Below, in pieces: positions 24,789 through 33,202 of a stretch of DNA of 64,000 nucleotides. Positions within the stretch are counted from its first letter, which is position 1; the number at the start of each line of letters is the position of its first letter. Source of the stretch: CBDDFV01 sp965227335. Lineage in GTDB: Bacteria > Planctomycetota > Phycisphaerae > Phycisphaerales > SM1A02. The position numbers and the translations under genes are program-made. Below the pieces are notes generated by a model. That model searched no databases. It saw only the letters and a program-made list of their open reading frames with translations, and was not told where the DNA came from. The DNA lies in assembly GCA_965227335.1 (NCBI GenBank), contig CBDDFV010000008.1, forward strand, positions 1 to 64,000, in the 5' to 3' direction.

Positions 24789-27401
24789 ATGATGACCCGA
24801 CCCTCGACGGATCTGCGTCGTGCCGCGCGGCGCGGTCGCGCCGCCTTCGCGTTCGCCCTCGCGCTCCTGATCAGCCTCGTGCTTCCGCCGTCCGCCATGG
24901 CCGGCGAGGAGCACGAGCATGAGGACTGGATCGAGCATGATTCCTGCCTGCACGGCCGGCTCGACCGGCTGGAGCGGCGGGGCGGGCTCCGTGCGGCGGA
25001 CGCCGTCGCCTTCGACCCCGAGACGGGCGCCGACCGCCGCAACTTCCCGCGCGATCGCCACGTCGATTACGAACACATGCGGGTGAAGCTGCGGTTCGAC
25101 GACCTGAACGATCGCATGTTCACGGCGACCGAGGATCTGATCGTCCGTCCGATCACCGACGACGTCCGGGGGCTGACGCTGGATGCGCTGGACCTCGAGG
25201 TGAAGTCCGTCCGCCTCGACGGGCGTCCGGTCGAGCACTTCCACGACGGGAAGAAGCTGACCCTGCGTTTCGCGAGTCCCCTGCCGGCGGACCGGTCGTC
25301 GACGCTCACGTTCGAGTACATCTGCCGCGAGCCGTGGGACGGCATGTTCTTCACGCCGTATCGACCGGAGTCGCCCGACTACCACGCCGAAGTCCATACC
25401 CAGGGGCAGACCGAGACCAACCGCCACTGGTTCATCGCCCATGACTTTCCCAACGAACGGATGACCACCGAACTCATCGTCGACGTCCCGAGCGGACTCG
25501 GCGTCTCGGGGAACGGGCGGCTGGTCGAGAAGGCCGATCGCGGCGGACGCACGATCTGGCGGTACCTCCAGGACAAGCCCCACGTCTCCTACCTCGTGAC
25601 GCTCGTCATCGGCACGTTCGAGGTCGTCGAGATCCCGCACGATCGCGTTCCCATGCAGGTCTGGGTCCCCCGGGGCGACGCGGACAAGGTCATGCCCACC
25701 TTCGGCATGACCGGCGACATGATCGACGTCTTCGAGGACGTTTTCGGGCTTCCCTATCCCTGGGACCGGTACGACCAGTTGTGCGTGAAGAACTTCGGGG
25801 CCGGGGGGATGGAGAACACGAGCGCGACGACCCTGTATCCGACCGCCGCGCTGGATGACATTGCGATCGCCGACCGTGATCTGCAGGCGTTGATCGCCCA
25901 CGAACTCGCCCATCAGTGGACGGGCGATCTCATCACGTGCAAGAGCTGGGCGCACATCTGGCTCAACGAGGGCTGGGCGACCTACGGCGAGTCGCTCTGG
26001 TACGAGCAGTCCGAGGGCGTCGACAGCTATCTCGACGACTGCCGCAACAACATGCGGGTCGCGCGGCGGGACACCGTCGACAAGCCCTACCCGATGGTCT
26101 CGCCGATCTACGAAACCCCGGGCGACACCTTCCGTCGTCCCGCCAACCCGTACCCCAAGGGCGCTTCGGTCCTGCACATGCTGCGGAAGAAGCTGGGCGA
26201 CGAGGTCTTCTTCGAGGGCGTGCGGCTGTACATGAAGCGGCACGCCTACGGCGTGGTCGAGACCAGCGACTTCCGCTACGCGCTGGAAGAGGTGTCGGGT
26301 CTCGGGCTCGAGGGGTTCTTCCACCAGTGGTGCTATCGGCCCGGCTCGCCCGCCCTGGACGTCAATGTCGATTACGACGGCGCGACGCGGGAGCTGGTCG
26401 TCGCCGTTGAGCAGACGCAGACGATGGACGCCCGCACCCCGGCGTTCCGCTTTACGCTCCCGGTGCACGTGGAGGTCAACGGCGGCTGGTCGGTGCATCC
26501 CGTGGAGGTCAGCACGAAGACGACGCGGTTCCGCACGACGCTGGACGGCGCCCCGACCGTGGTCGCGATCGATCCCGACCTGCACGTCCTGAAGACGATG
26601 ACCGTCACGAAGCCGCGCGGGCTGTGGTTCAACCAGGTCGATGCGGGTCCGTCGATCATCGCCACGCACCAGGCGCTGGAGGCGCTCGGTCAGTACGACG
26701 ATGCGGAGAGCGTCGCGACGCTCGCGCGGGTCGCCGGGGATGCGACGCGTCGCCACACGGTGCGCCGGACGGCCGTCGATACGCTCGCCGATCTCGCCTC
26801 CCCGCGTGCGCGGCAGGCGATGCTGGAACTCTTCGACGCTGATCTGGCTGAGCCGAAGGTCCGTGTGCGCGTCATTGCGGGACTGCAGAAGCAGGACGCC
26901 GACGTCGTGGCGGATCGCCTCATGAAGGCGGCGGGCGGCGATCGTTCGTACGCGTGCCGCGTCGAGGCGATCGAGGGGCTGGCCGAACTGCGGGTCGAGT
27001 CGGCGGGCGATCTGGTCTGCGAGCTCACGAACTTCGAGAGCCAGCACGACCAGGTGCGTCGGGCCGCGATCCGGGCGCTGGCGCGGATGCAGCATCCCCG
27101 CGGGCTCGAACTGGCGCTCGCGAACGAGGTGTACGGTCGTCCGGACCGGGCGCGGGCGGCGATCGTGGGGGCGATCGGCGACCTCGCCGGTCAGGATCAG
27201 GACGCCGCGCGGAAGCGGCTGCTCACGCTGCTCCACGATCCGGAATGGCGCACGGTCAACGCGGCGATCGACGCCCTGGCGAAGGTCGGCGGCGACGAGG
27301 CGAAGGCTGCGCTGGAGCGGATGGAGGCGTCGCATCGGAGTCCGGAGGTGCGTGAACGCTGCGCGCGGGCGTTGAAGCGGATGGGAACAACAACGTCCTA
27401 G
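24789..27401 (+). CDS. Secreted M1 family aminopeptidase with C-terminal HEAT repeats
   Basis: This 870-residue zinc aminopeptidase has a signal peptide (residues 1 to ~38, ending PPSAMA) and the M1 catalytic domain. The exopeptidase motif GGMEN precedes the zinc site, His371 and His375 in HELAH with Glu394 in NEGW. A beta domain follows, then a HEAT-repeat region (about 620-870) built of ~30-residue Ala/Leu/Arg helical pairs. It should trim N-terminal residues from peptides in the periplasm. The ATG at 24789 opens directly into the signal peptide; the frame upstream of it is antisense to pyrG. A GC-rich hairpin follows the stop codon immediately. Confidence 0.92.
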   Translation: MMTRPSTDLRRAARRGRAAFAFALALLISLVLPPSAMAGEEHEHEDWIEHDSCLHGRLDRLERRGGLRAADAVAFDPETGADRRNFPRDRHVDYEHMRVKLRFDDLNDRMFTATEDLIVRPITDDVRGLTLDALDLEVKSVRLDGRPVEHFHDGKKLTLRFASPLPADRSSTLTFEYICREPWDGMFFTPYRPESPDYHAEVHTQGQTETNRHWFIAHDFPNERMTTELIVDVPSGLGVSGNGRLVEKADRGGRTIWRYLQDKPHVSYLVTLVIGTFEVVEIPHDRVPMQVWVPRGDADKVMPTFGMTGDMIDVFEDVFGLPYPWDRYDQLCVKNFGAGGMENTSATTLYPTAALDDIAIADRDLQALIAHELAHQWTGDLITCKSWAHIWLNEGWATYGESLWYEQSEGVDSYLDDCRNNMRVARRDTVDKPYPMVSPIYETPGDTFRRPANPYPKGASVLHMLRKKLGDEVFFEGVRLYMKRHAYGVVETSDFRYALEEVSGLGLEGFFHQWCYRPGSPALDVNVDYDGATRELVVAVEQTQTMDARTPAFRFTLPVHVEVNGGWSVHPVEVSTKTTRFRTTLDGAPTVVAIDPDLHVLKTMTVTKPRGLWFNQVDAGPSIIATHQALEALGQYDDAESVATLARVAGDATRRHTVRRTAVDTLADLASPRARQAMLELFDADLAEPKVRVRVIAGLQKQDADVVADRLMKAAGGDRSYACRVEAIEGLAELRVESAGDLVCELTNFESQHDQVRRAAIRALARMQHPRGLELALANEVYGRPDRARAAIVGAIGDLAGQDQDAARKRLLTLLHDPEWRTVNAAIDALAKVGGDEAKAALERMEASHRSPEVRERCARALKRMGTTTS

Positions 27402-27420
27402 CCCCCGGCTCCGCCGGGGG
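27402..27420 (+). terminator. Hairpin after the M1 aminopeptidase gene
   Basis: CCCCCGGC-TCC-GCCGGGGG is a perfect 8-bp stem starting at the stop codon and followed by TTCACC. A similar hairpin in inverted orientation (27716-27734) closes the repeat array, so this pair may be part of the repeat element as well as a terminator. Confidence 0.6.
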
Positions 27421-27430
27421 TTCACCTCCG

Positions 27431-27716
27431 ACAACCCGCGGCCCCCGGCGACATGATCGCGATGCCCGCGTTGATTGAACGAATCTACTCGTGTCGCCAC
27501 TCACATCGGGTGGGCGGGGGGTGACGCAGGACAACCCGCGGCCCCCGACGATCGCGAACCCCGCGTTGATTGAACGTATCTATTCGTGCCACCGCTCACA
27601 TCGGGCGCCGGTTGACGCAGGACGACCCACGGCCCTCGGCGACCCGGTCGCGATACCTGCGTTGATTGAACGAATCTATTCGTGTCGCCGGTCACATCGG
27701 GTGGGCGGGGGGTGAC
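27431..27716. repeat. Three tandem imperfect ~95-bp repeats, flanked by inverted hairpins
   Basis: The copies lie at about 27431-27530, 27531-27621 and 27622-27716. Each has an ACAACCCGCGGCCCCCG-like head, the core GTTGATTGAACG (27470, 27565, 27661), the near-palindrome ACGAATCTATTCGT and the tail TCACATCGGG. No spacers separate the copies. In one plus-strand frame every copy reads PALIERIYSC, and the differences between copies in those ten codons are all third-position and synonymous (CCC/CCT, CGA/CGT, TAC/TAT, TGT/TGC). No gene can be called. This fills the whole 351-bp space between the M1 gene and kdsB. Confidence 0.85.
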
Positions 27717-27752
27717 CTCCGGCGAAGCCGGAGGCTGGGCGTTGCGTCACGG

Positions 27753-28490
27753 TCAATCCGCGTTCCATCGCGCCACGAACGCCGCGTACTGTTCCGGCGT
27801 GTCAATCCCATGGTGCGCCGTCGGCATCGTCGCGACCGCAATCCGCTCCCCGTGTTCGAGGATCCGTAACTGCTCGAGCTTCTCGCTCGCTTCCAGCGGC
27901 GTCGGCACGAGATCGGGGTACCGCAGCAGGAATTCGCGGCGGTAGACGTACAGGCCCACGTGCTTGAGCGGTGTGATGTGTCCATCGCCGTCGCGGTCGT
28001 GGGGGATCAGCGCCCGTGAGAAGTACAACGCGCGGCCGACCTGGTCGAGCGCCACCTTCACGATGTTCGGGTTCGCCGGATCCTCGCCCGGCTGAAACGG
28101 CGAGGCGACCGTGCTGACCACGCAGTCGTCGTGCGCACGCAGCGCGGCGACCGCGGCGTCAATCACGGCCGGATCGATCTCCGGCTCATCGCCCTGGACA
28201 TTCACGATGATCGGCGCGTCGATGTCGGCGACGGCTTCGGCGATGCGGCTGGTTCCGTTGGGGTGGTCGACGCGGGTCATCACGACCTCGCCGCCGAACC
28301 CGCGGACGGCGTCGGCGATGCGGTCATCGTCCGCCGCGACGAGCACGCGATCGACGGCGCTCTTCGCGGTCTGTTCGTAGACATGCTGGATGAGGGGCCG
28401 GCCGGTGTCGCTCGCGAGCATCTTTCCCGGGAAGCGTTGTGACGCGTAGCGGGCGGGAATGACCGCGACGACCGGGCCGGCGGCGGACAC
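27753..28490 (-). CDS. kdsB: 3-deoxy-manno-octulosonate cytidylyltransferase
   Basis: KdsB activates Kdo as CMP-Kdo for the lipopolysaccharide inner core, which implies an LPS outer membrane. The 245-residue length is standard. Motifs are IPARYASQRFPGK at the N-terminus, the VQGDEP metal/substrate loop, and GLYVYRREFL and SEKLEQLR in the C-terminal half. The GTG start at 28490 directly abuts the upstream TPR gene stop (TGAGTG), so translation is probably coupled. Confidence 0.95.
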   Translation of the reverse strand: MSAAGPVVAVIPARYASQRFPGKMLASDTGRPLIQHVYEQTAKSAVDRVLVAADDDRIADAVRGFGGEVVMTRVDHPNGTSRIAEAVADIDAPIIVNVQGDEPEIDPAVIDAAVAALRAHDDCVVSTVASPFQPGEDPANPNIVKVALDQVGRALYFSRALIPHDRDGDGHITPLKHVGLYVYRREFLLRYPDLVPTPLEASEKLEQLRILEHGERIAVATMPTAHHGIDTPEQYAAFVARWNAD

Positions 28491-29981
28491 TCAGCCGAGT
28501 CCCTTGATGATCTCGTCGATCTCACGCCGCTTCTGGCGGATATCGCGGTAGCTGATGTTCTTCCGCACGATGCCGGAGCAGATCTCCTGGGCTTCCTTGG
28601 CGATGTCGAGATCCTGTTCCTGCTTGGCGTGCGCCATCAGCGCGTTCATGAGGTCGTAGTTGATCTCAAGCGCGCGTTCGCGTTCGGATGCTTCGAGGTT
28701 CTCGAGGGCCTCGCGGAACTCGGAGATCGCTTCGGAGTGCCAGCCGTCCGCCTCGAAACACTGCCCCAGGTAATGGCCGGCGCGGGCCCGGAGCTTCGGC
28801 TCGTCCTTCGATTTCTGGAACGCATCCATCGCCTCGTCGTACTCGCCCAGTTCGAAGAGGACCCGGCCGAGTTCGTACTTGAGGTGCCGGTCGGTGGGGT
28901 AGGTCTTCACCCGCTCCGCGTAGGCCGGACGCTTTCGCTCGAGCCACGCCTGGCGTTTCTCCGCGAGTTCCGACTGCAGGGCCTCGTTGTCCGGATCATC
29001 TTCGAGCTTCGACTGCACCGCCTCCACCTGCGCCTCGAGGGCGGCGATGTCGATGTCGTCCGCGTTCATCTTGAAGCGGTACTCGCCGATCTCCTCGTAC
29101 CCCTTGAGGTAGATCCGCTTCGCTTCCGCCCGTGACTCCGGCGTGCCCTGCTTGCGAAGCGCGGCGGCGTAGCGGTTCAACGCGTCGGGGAGGCCGGGGT
29201 TCTTCTCGAACTCATCCTTCAGCTTCGCGAGCGTGCGGTCCGCGGAGCCGCCCGCCCCGGACATCTGGTCCTCGGCTTCCAGCTCCTTCTGCTTGTCCAT
29301 GTCCTTGACGAAGCGTTTGAAGCCGCCTTCCTGGCCCGTGCTGTCGTCGTTGTAGCCCGCCTGATCCATCGCCCGCTGGGCGATGAGGTCCTTCAGCTCC
29401 GCTTCGAGGTCGGCGTTGTTCGGATCCAGGTTCAGCGCGGCTTCGGCGAGCTGCACCGCCTGATCCCACGCGCCGACCGCCGCGAAGGTGTCGCGGGCGG
29501 AGTTGAGGAGCGACTTGGAGATCTTCTTCTGCTTGCGAACGATCAGGATCACCCGCGGGGCGAACATCAGGCCGACCTGCGGGTGCCCCGCCTCCGCCGA
29601 GGCGTCGAGGAACTTGAGGGCGAGCTTGAGGTTGTTGATGTCCTTCATCCACTCGAACTCGGCCGCCGCCATCTTGTCGACCAGACCGGGACCGTCGATC
29701 GCCTTGACCTCGGACCCCTTGGCGGGCTTGCCCTCTTTCTGGGCGTACGCGATCGCCGACTCGAAGATCTTCTCGTGGGCGGAAAGCGCTTCGGGATCGA
29801 ACTTGAGACCGCTGGCGTAGCAGTGGAGCGCGTAGCCATGGTTATAGGCGTCCGCCGCGGTGCGGGCGTGGTTGAACCAGACGCGGGCCTTTTCCGGATC
29901 GGGCGTGAATTCCACGCCGCCGTCGCCGCTCGTGTCGACGCCGCCGTCGCCTTCACCCTTCTTCTTGAAGAAACTGACCAC
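28491..29981 (-). CDS. TPR-rich cytoplasmic protein of unknown function
   Basis: This 496-residue protein starts MVSFFKKKGEGDGG with no signal peptide. It is built of helical TPR-like pairs (for example ARVWFNHARTAADAYNHGYALHCYASGLKFDP and a GHYLGQCFEADGWHSEAISEF-type unit) with a charged coiled-coil middle (about 290-345). The GTG at 29981 has AGGGG upstream. It runs into kdsB with no gap, suggesting co-translation, although no functional link to Kdo is known. It is probably a scaffold for protein interactions; I cannot name a partner. Confidence 0.8.
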   Translation of the reverse strand: MVSFFKKKGEGDGGVDTSGDGGVEFTPDPEKARVWFNHARTAADAYNHGYALHCYASGLKFDPEALSAHEKIFESAIAYAQKEGKPAKGSEVKAIDGPGLVDKMAAAEFEWMKDINNLKLALKFLDASAEAGHPQVGLMFAPRVILIVRKQKKISKSLLNSARDTFAAVGAWDQAVQLAEAALNLDPNNADLEAELKDLIAQRAMDQAGYNDDSTGQEGGFKRFVKDMDKQKELEAEDQMSGAGGSADRTLAKLKDEFEKNPGLPDALNRYAAALRKQGTPESRAEAKRIYLKGYEEIGEYRFKMNADDIDIAALEAQVEAVQSKLEDDPDNEALQSELAEKRQAWLERKRPAYAERVKTYPTDRHLKYELGRVLFELGEYDEAMDAFQKSKDEPKLRARAGHYLGQCFEADGWHSEAISEFREALENLEASERERALEINYDLMNALMAHAKQEQDLDIAKEAQEICSGIVRKNISYRDIRQKRREIDEIIKGLG

Positions 29982-30209
29982 TCAGGAACCCCTGTGCGAA
30001 CTTGGGACTGACGCGTCGAGGGGGCGATGCGCCGCGTCCCCGTCTTCACCTACGCAGGTCGGGAGCAGCCGGTTGCTCGCGCATCGGCCGCGCGAGCCCG
30101 CGCCGGTCTCGCCACCAGCCCGACCTGCCAACCTACGGCGCCTCCCCGGGCCGGTCAAACCTTCGCTGGCTGGTCCGGCGGACGCCTGCGTCGTAGCATA
30201 GGCCGCTCC

Positions 30210-30740
30210 ATGCCGATCGACGCCGAACAACTCACCATCGTCCGATATCCCGACCCCGTTCTCCAGCGCCGGGCCGACCCCGTCGAAACCATCGACGACG
30301 AGGTCCGCGCGGTCGCCGCCCGAATGATCGAACTCATGTACGAGGCGGAAGGCATCGGCCTCGCCGCCCCCCAGGTCGGGCTCGGGTGGCGGCTGTTCGT
30401 CACCCGCGGCGTCGAGGACGACGAGCCGGACCGGATCTACGTGAACCCCGTCCTCTCCGAGCCAGGATCCGTCGTCGAACCCTTCGAGGAAGGCTGCCTC
30501 AGCCTGCCCCACGTCACCGTCGAGGTCCGCCGACCGACCGCCATCCGCATCGAGGCGACCGACCTCGAAGGCGAGGTTTTCGCCCTGCAACGCGACGACA
30601 TGCTCGCCCGCGTGTGGCAGCACGAGTACGACCACCTCGAGGGACGCCTGATCATCGACAACATGTCGCCCATGGACCGGATCGCGAACCGCAAGGCGAT
30701 CAAGCAACTCGAGAACGCTGCGAAGTCGAGGCGGCGGTAG
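30210..30740 (+). CDS. def: Peptide deformylase
   Basis: This 176-residue metalloenzyme removes the formyl group from nascent proteins. All three family motifs are intact: EGIGLAAPQVG, EGCLSLP and QHEYDHLEG (metal Cys, His, His and catalytic Glu). A TAGCAT box (30194-30199) lies 10 nt before the ATG, so the leader is at most a few nucleotides. It is followed 4 bp later by fmt, the usual functional pair. The 228-bp spacer upstream, shared with the divergent TPR gene, shows nothing else I can support. Confidence 0.96.
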   Translation: MPIDAEQLTIVRYPDPVLQRRADPVETIDDEVRAVAARMIELMYEAEGIGLAAPQVGLGWRLFVTRGVEDDEPDRIYVNPVLSEPGSVVEPFEEGCLSLPHVTVEVRRPTAIRIEATDLEGEVFALQRDDMLARVWQHEYDHLEGRLIIDNMSPMDRIANRKAIKQLENAAKSRRR

Positions 30741-30744
30741 TCCC

Positions 30745-31668
30745 GTGCGTCTGGTGTACTTCGGCTCCGGCGCCTTCGGCCGTCCCGCCTTCGACGCCCT
30801 GTGCGCGCATCACGACGTCGTGCTCGCCGTCACCCAGCCCGATCGGCCGGCGGGCCGAAAACGCCGGCTCACCCCGCCGCCCATCGCCGATGCCGCCGTC
30901 GCCCACGATGTCCCGCGGTTCGCCCCCGAAAACGTCAACACGGACGACGCGACGGCCCGGATCCATGATGCGGACGCCGATGCGTTCGTCGTCATCGCGT
31001 ACGGACAGAAACTCAGCGCACGACTCCTCGGCGAGACATTTGCGATCAATCTGCACGGATCGCTGCTGCCCCGGTGGCGCGGCGCCGCGCCGATCAACTG
31101 GGCGATCCTCGACGGCGACCGCACAACCGGCGTCACCGTGATCACGCTCGCCCAACGCATGGACGCCGGCCTGATGCTCGCGAAGGCGGAGGTGGAGATC
31201 GATCCGATGGAGACCGCCGGCGAACTCCACGATCGCCTCGCCACGCTCGGGCCGCAGGCGGTCACGGGGGTGCTCGACGATTTCGCGGCGGACCGACTCC
31301 ACGGCGAGACGCAGGACGAGTCCCTCGCCACCCACGCCCGCAAGCTCACCAAGGCGGACGGAAGACTGACCTTCGATCACGATGCGGCGTGGGTGCGTCG
31401 TCGCGTGCACGGGCTGACGCCGTGGCCGGGATGCACGGTGGCGTTCGACGGCCGCGCCGTGAAGATCCTGCGGGTCGACGTGGTCGATGCGGACCGCGCG
31501 GCGGGCCCGCCGGGCGAAGTCACGGCCGACGGCGGCGTCGCGTGTGCATCCGGGGTCGTGCGTCTGCTGGAGGTGCAGCCGGCGGGGGGGCGGCCGATGT
31601 CGTTCGACGACTTCGTTCGCGGGGCCGGCGTCGAGCCCGGGGCGCGATTCACGACCTTGGATGACTAG
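30745..31668 (+). CDS. fmt: Methionyl-tRNA formyltransferase
   Basis: This 307-residue enzyme formylates initiator Met-tRNA. The N-terminal formyltransferase domain contains VTQPDRPAGRK and the catalytic block NLHGSLLPRWRGAAP (Asn, His and the later Asp). The C-terminal tRNA-binding domain has GLTPWPGC. The GTG start at 30745 sits 4 bp after the def stop, so the two form an operon that opens and closes the N-formylmethionine cycle. Confidence 0.95.
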   Translation: MRLVYFGSGAFGRPAFDALCAHHDVVLAVTQPDRPAGRKRRLTPPPIADAAVAHDVPRFAPENVNTDDATARIHDADADAFVVIAYGQKLSARLLGETFAINLHGSLLPRWRGAAPINWAILDGDRTTGVTVITLAQRMDAGLMLAKAEVEIDPMETAGELHDRLATLGPQAVTGVLDDFAADRLHGETQDESLATHARKLTKADGRLTFDHDAAWVRRRVHGLTPWPGCTVAFDGRAVKILRVDVVDADRAAGPPGEVTADGGVACASGVVRLLEVQPAGGRPMSFDDFVRGAGVEPGARFTTLDD

Positions 31669-31859
31669 CGCGACGCCGGCCCATACGTAGCGGCCGATGA
31701 ATTGGCCGCGAAGTGCAGGGAGCGAGCGTGCGGCTGGCCAGCCGCGACGGAGCGGCGAAAATCAGTCGTGTCCGGCCGAACGCGCCCTTCGGTCCCGAGG
31801 CCGGCGCTGGTACACTGCACATCCGCCCCGCCCCGGGTGATGGAGGAGAAACGCACCCC

Positions 31860-33119
31860 ATGTCCATGTACGGTTCGAGCGGTGTCGTATGCGCGGCGGC
31901 GCTGGCCCTGACGGCCGGCGCGCTCGGCCAGGCCGAGACGCCCGCCCTGTTCGTCGTGAACAATGTCTCGGCGGAGATCACCTCGTTCGCGGTCACCCCC
32001 GAGACCGGCGGGCTGACGCTCGTCGAGGTGCTTCCGACCGCCCCGTTTCCGCAGGCGACGGCGCTGTCGCCCAACGGACGCTGGCTGGCGGTGACGCACG
32101 CGACGAAGAGCGACACCGTCGAGGTCGTCCGCGTCTACGAAGTGCAGGCGGACGCCTCGCTGGAACTCGTCGTCGATGACCTGACGCCGGACTCCCCGCT
32201 TGGCGCGGCGTGGATCGACGACGAGTACCTGGCGATCACCCAGACCGATTTCGGCGGCGCAAATCTCGCCATCGTGTATCGACTGAACGAGCGGGCCGGA
32301 ACGCTCACGCCCGTCGACCAGGCGGATACGGGGACGTTCAACACGTCCCTCGCGGCCGATCCGGCGACCCGCCGTCTTTATGCCCAGGATTCGTTCGGCT
32401 TCACGGTGTATCAGTACAACGTCGACCTCGACGGCATGCTGTCGCTGAATCACTCGGTCTCGACGAGTCCCGTCTATCCGCTGGATCTGAGTCTGACCCC
32501 CGCCGGCGACCGCCTGTTCGCGGGCGGCGGGATCAGCAACAGCGGGAACAAGGTGAACGCCTGGCTCGTGGGCGAGGAGGGCGTGGAAAGCGTCCCGGGG
32601 GCGCCGTTCGTCTCGGCCGGCGCCTCGCCCGCGTACACCGCGGTCACGGGTGACGGGCAGATCCTGGTGGTGGGACACGGAACCGATGCGACCGTGCGGA
32701 CCTTCGGCATCCAGCCGGACGGTTCGCTCGCGGCGACTTCGTTCGTCTTCGACGTCGGACTGCAGGGCACGATCGGCGACATCCAGACGCTGGGAGATCT
32801 CGTCTTCGTCACTGATGAGAGCACGGCGCTCGACGGAATTACGGGCGTGTACGCCTTTCGCGCGGAGGGCGACGGGACGCTCACGCAACTCGGCGCGATC
32901 AACCTGACCGGCGGCGTGCGCCCGGAGGCGATGGCGGTCTGGGCGGGCGACGACGGCGGCCCGCCCGCTGATCTCGACGGCGACGGCGTGGTCGGGCCTT
33001 CGGATCTTGCGTTGCTGCTGGCGTCGTGGGGCGTGTGTGAGGGATGTCCGGCGGATCTGAACAACGACGGCGTGGTGGACGCGGCGGATCTCGCCGACCT
33101 GCTCGCCGCCTGGGGCTGA
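31860..33119 (+). CDS. Secreted beta-propeller protein with two C-terminal dockerin-like modules
   Basis: This 419-residue protein has a signal peptide (about 1-24) and a seven-bladed lactonase/YncE-like propeller (about 25-360, with repeats such as ALSPNGRWLAV and TPAGDRLFAGG). A double EF-hand-like tail follows: ADLDGDGVVGPSDLALLLA and ADLNNDGVVDAADLADLLA. The calcium-loop positions D, N, D and D are kept. Its substrate or ligand is unknown. TACACT at 31811-31816 is a possible -10 box; GGAGGAG lies upstream of the ATG at a slightly long spacing. It is followed by another dockerin-tailed gene. Confidence 0.8.
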   Translation: MSMYGSSGVVCAAALALTAGALGQAETPALFVVNNVSAEITSFAVTPETGGLTLVEVLPTAPFPQATALSPNGRWLAVTHATKSDTVEVVRVYEVQADASLELVVDDLTPDSPLGAAWIDDEYLAITQTDFGGANLAIVYRLNERAGTLTPVDQADTGTFNTSLAADPATRRLYAQDSFGFTVYQYNVDLDGMLSLNHSVSTSPVYPLDLSLTPAGDRLFAGGGISNSGNKVNAWLVGEEGVESVPGAPFVSAGASPAYTAVTGDGQILVVGHGTDATVRTFGIQPDGSLAATSFVFDVGLQGTIGDIQTLGDLVFVTDESTALDGITGVYAFRAEGDGTLTQLGAINLTGGVRPEAMAVWAGDDGGPPADLDGDGVVGPSDLALLLASWGVCEGCPADLNNDGVVDAADLADLLAAWG

Positions 33120-33202
33120 CGCCCCGATGAGGGGGCGGTGTGCTGACGCATCACGGCGCCGGCTCGCCTTCCTGACGACAGGAACAGTTTGACAAGAGGA
33201 GA

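Noticed and set aside
24552..27500. Long minus-strand frame opposite the M1 aminopeptidase
   Set aside because: It is a shadow of the real gene, whose GGMEN and HELAH motifs are intact. The antisense product is low complexity.
27431..27716. CRISPR array
   Set aside because: Only three copies of ~95 bp without unique spacers, and no cas genes in the window.
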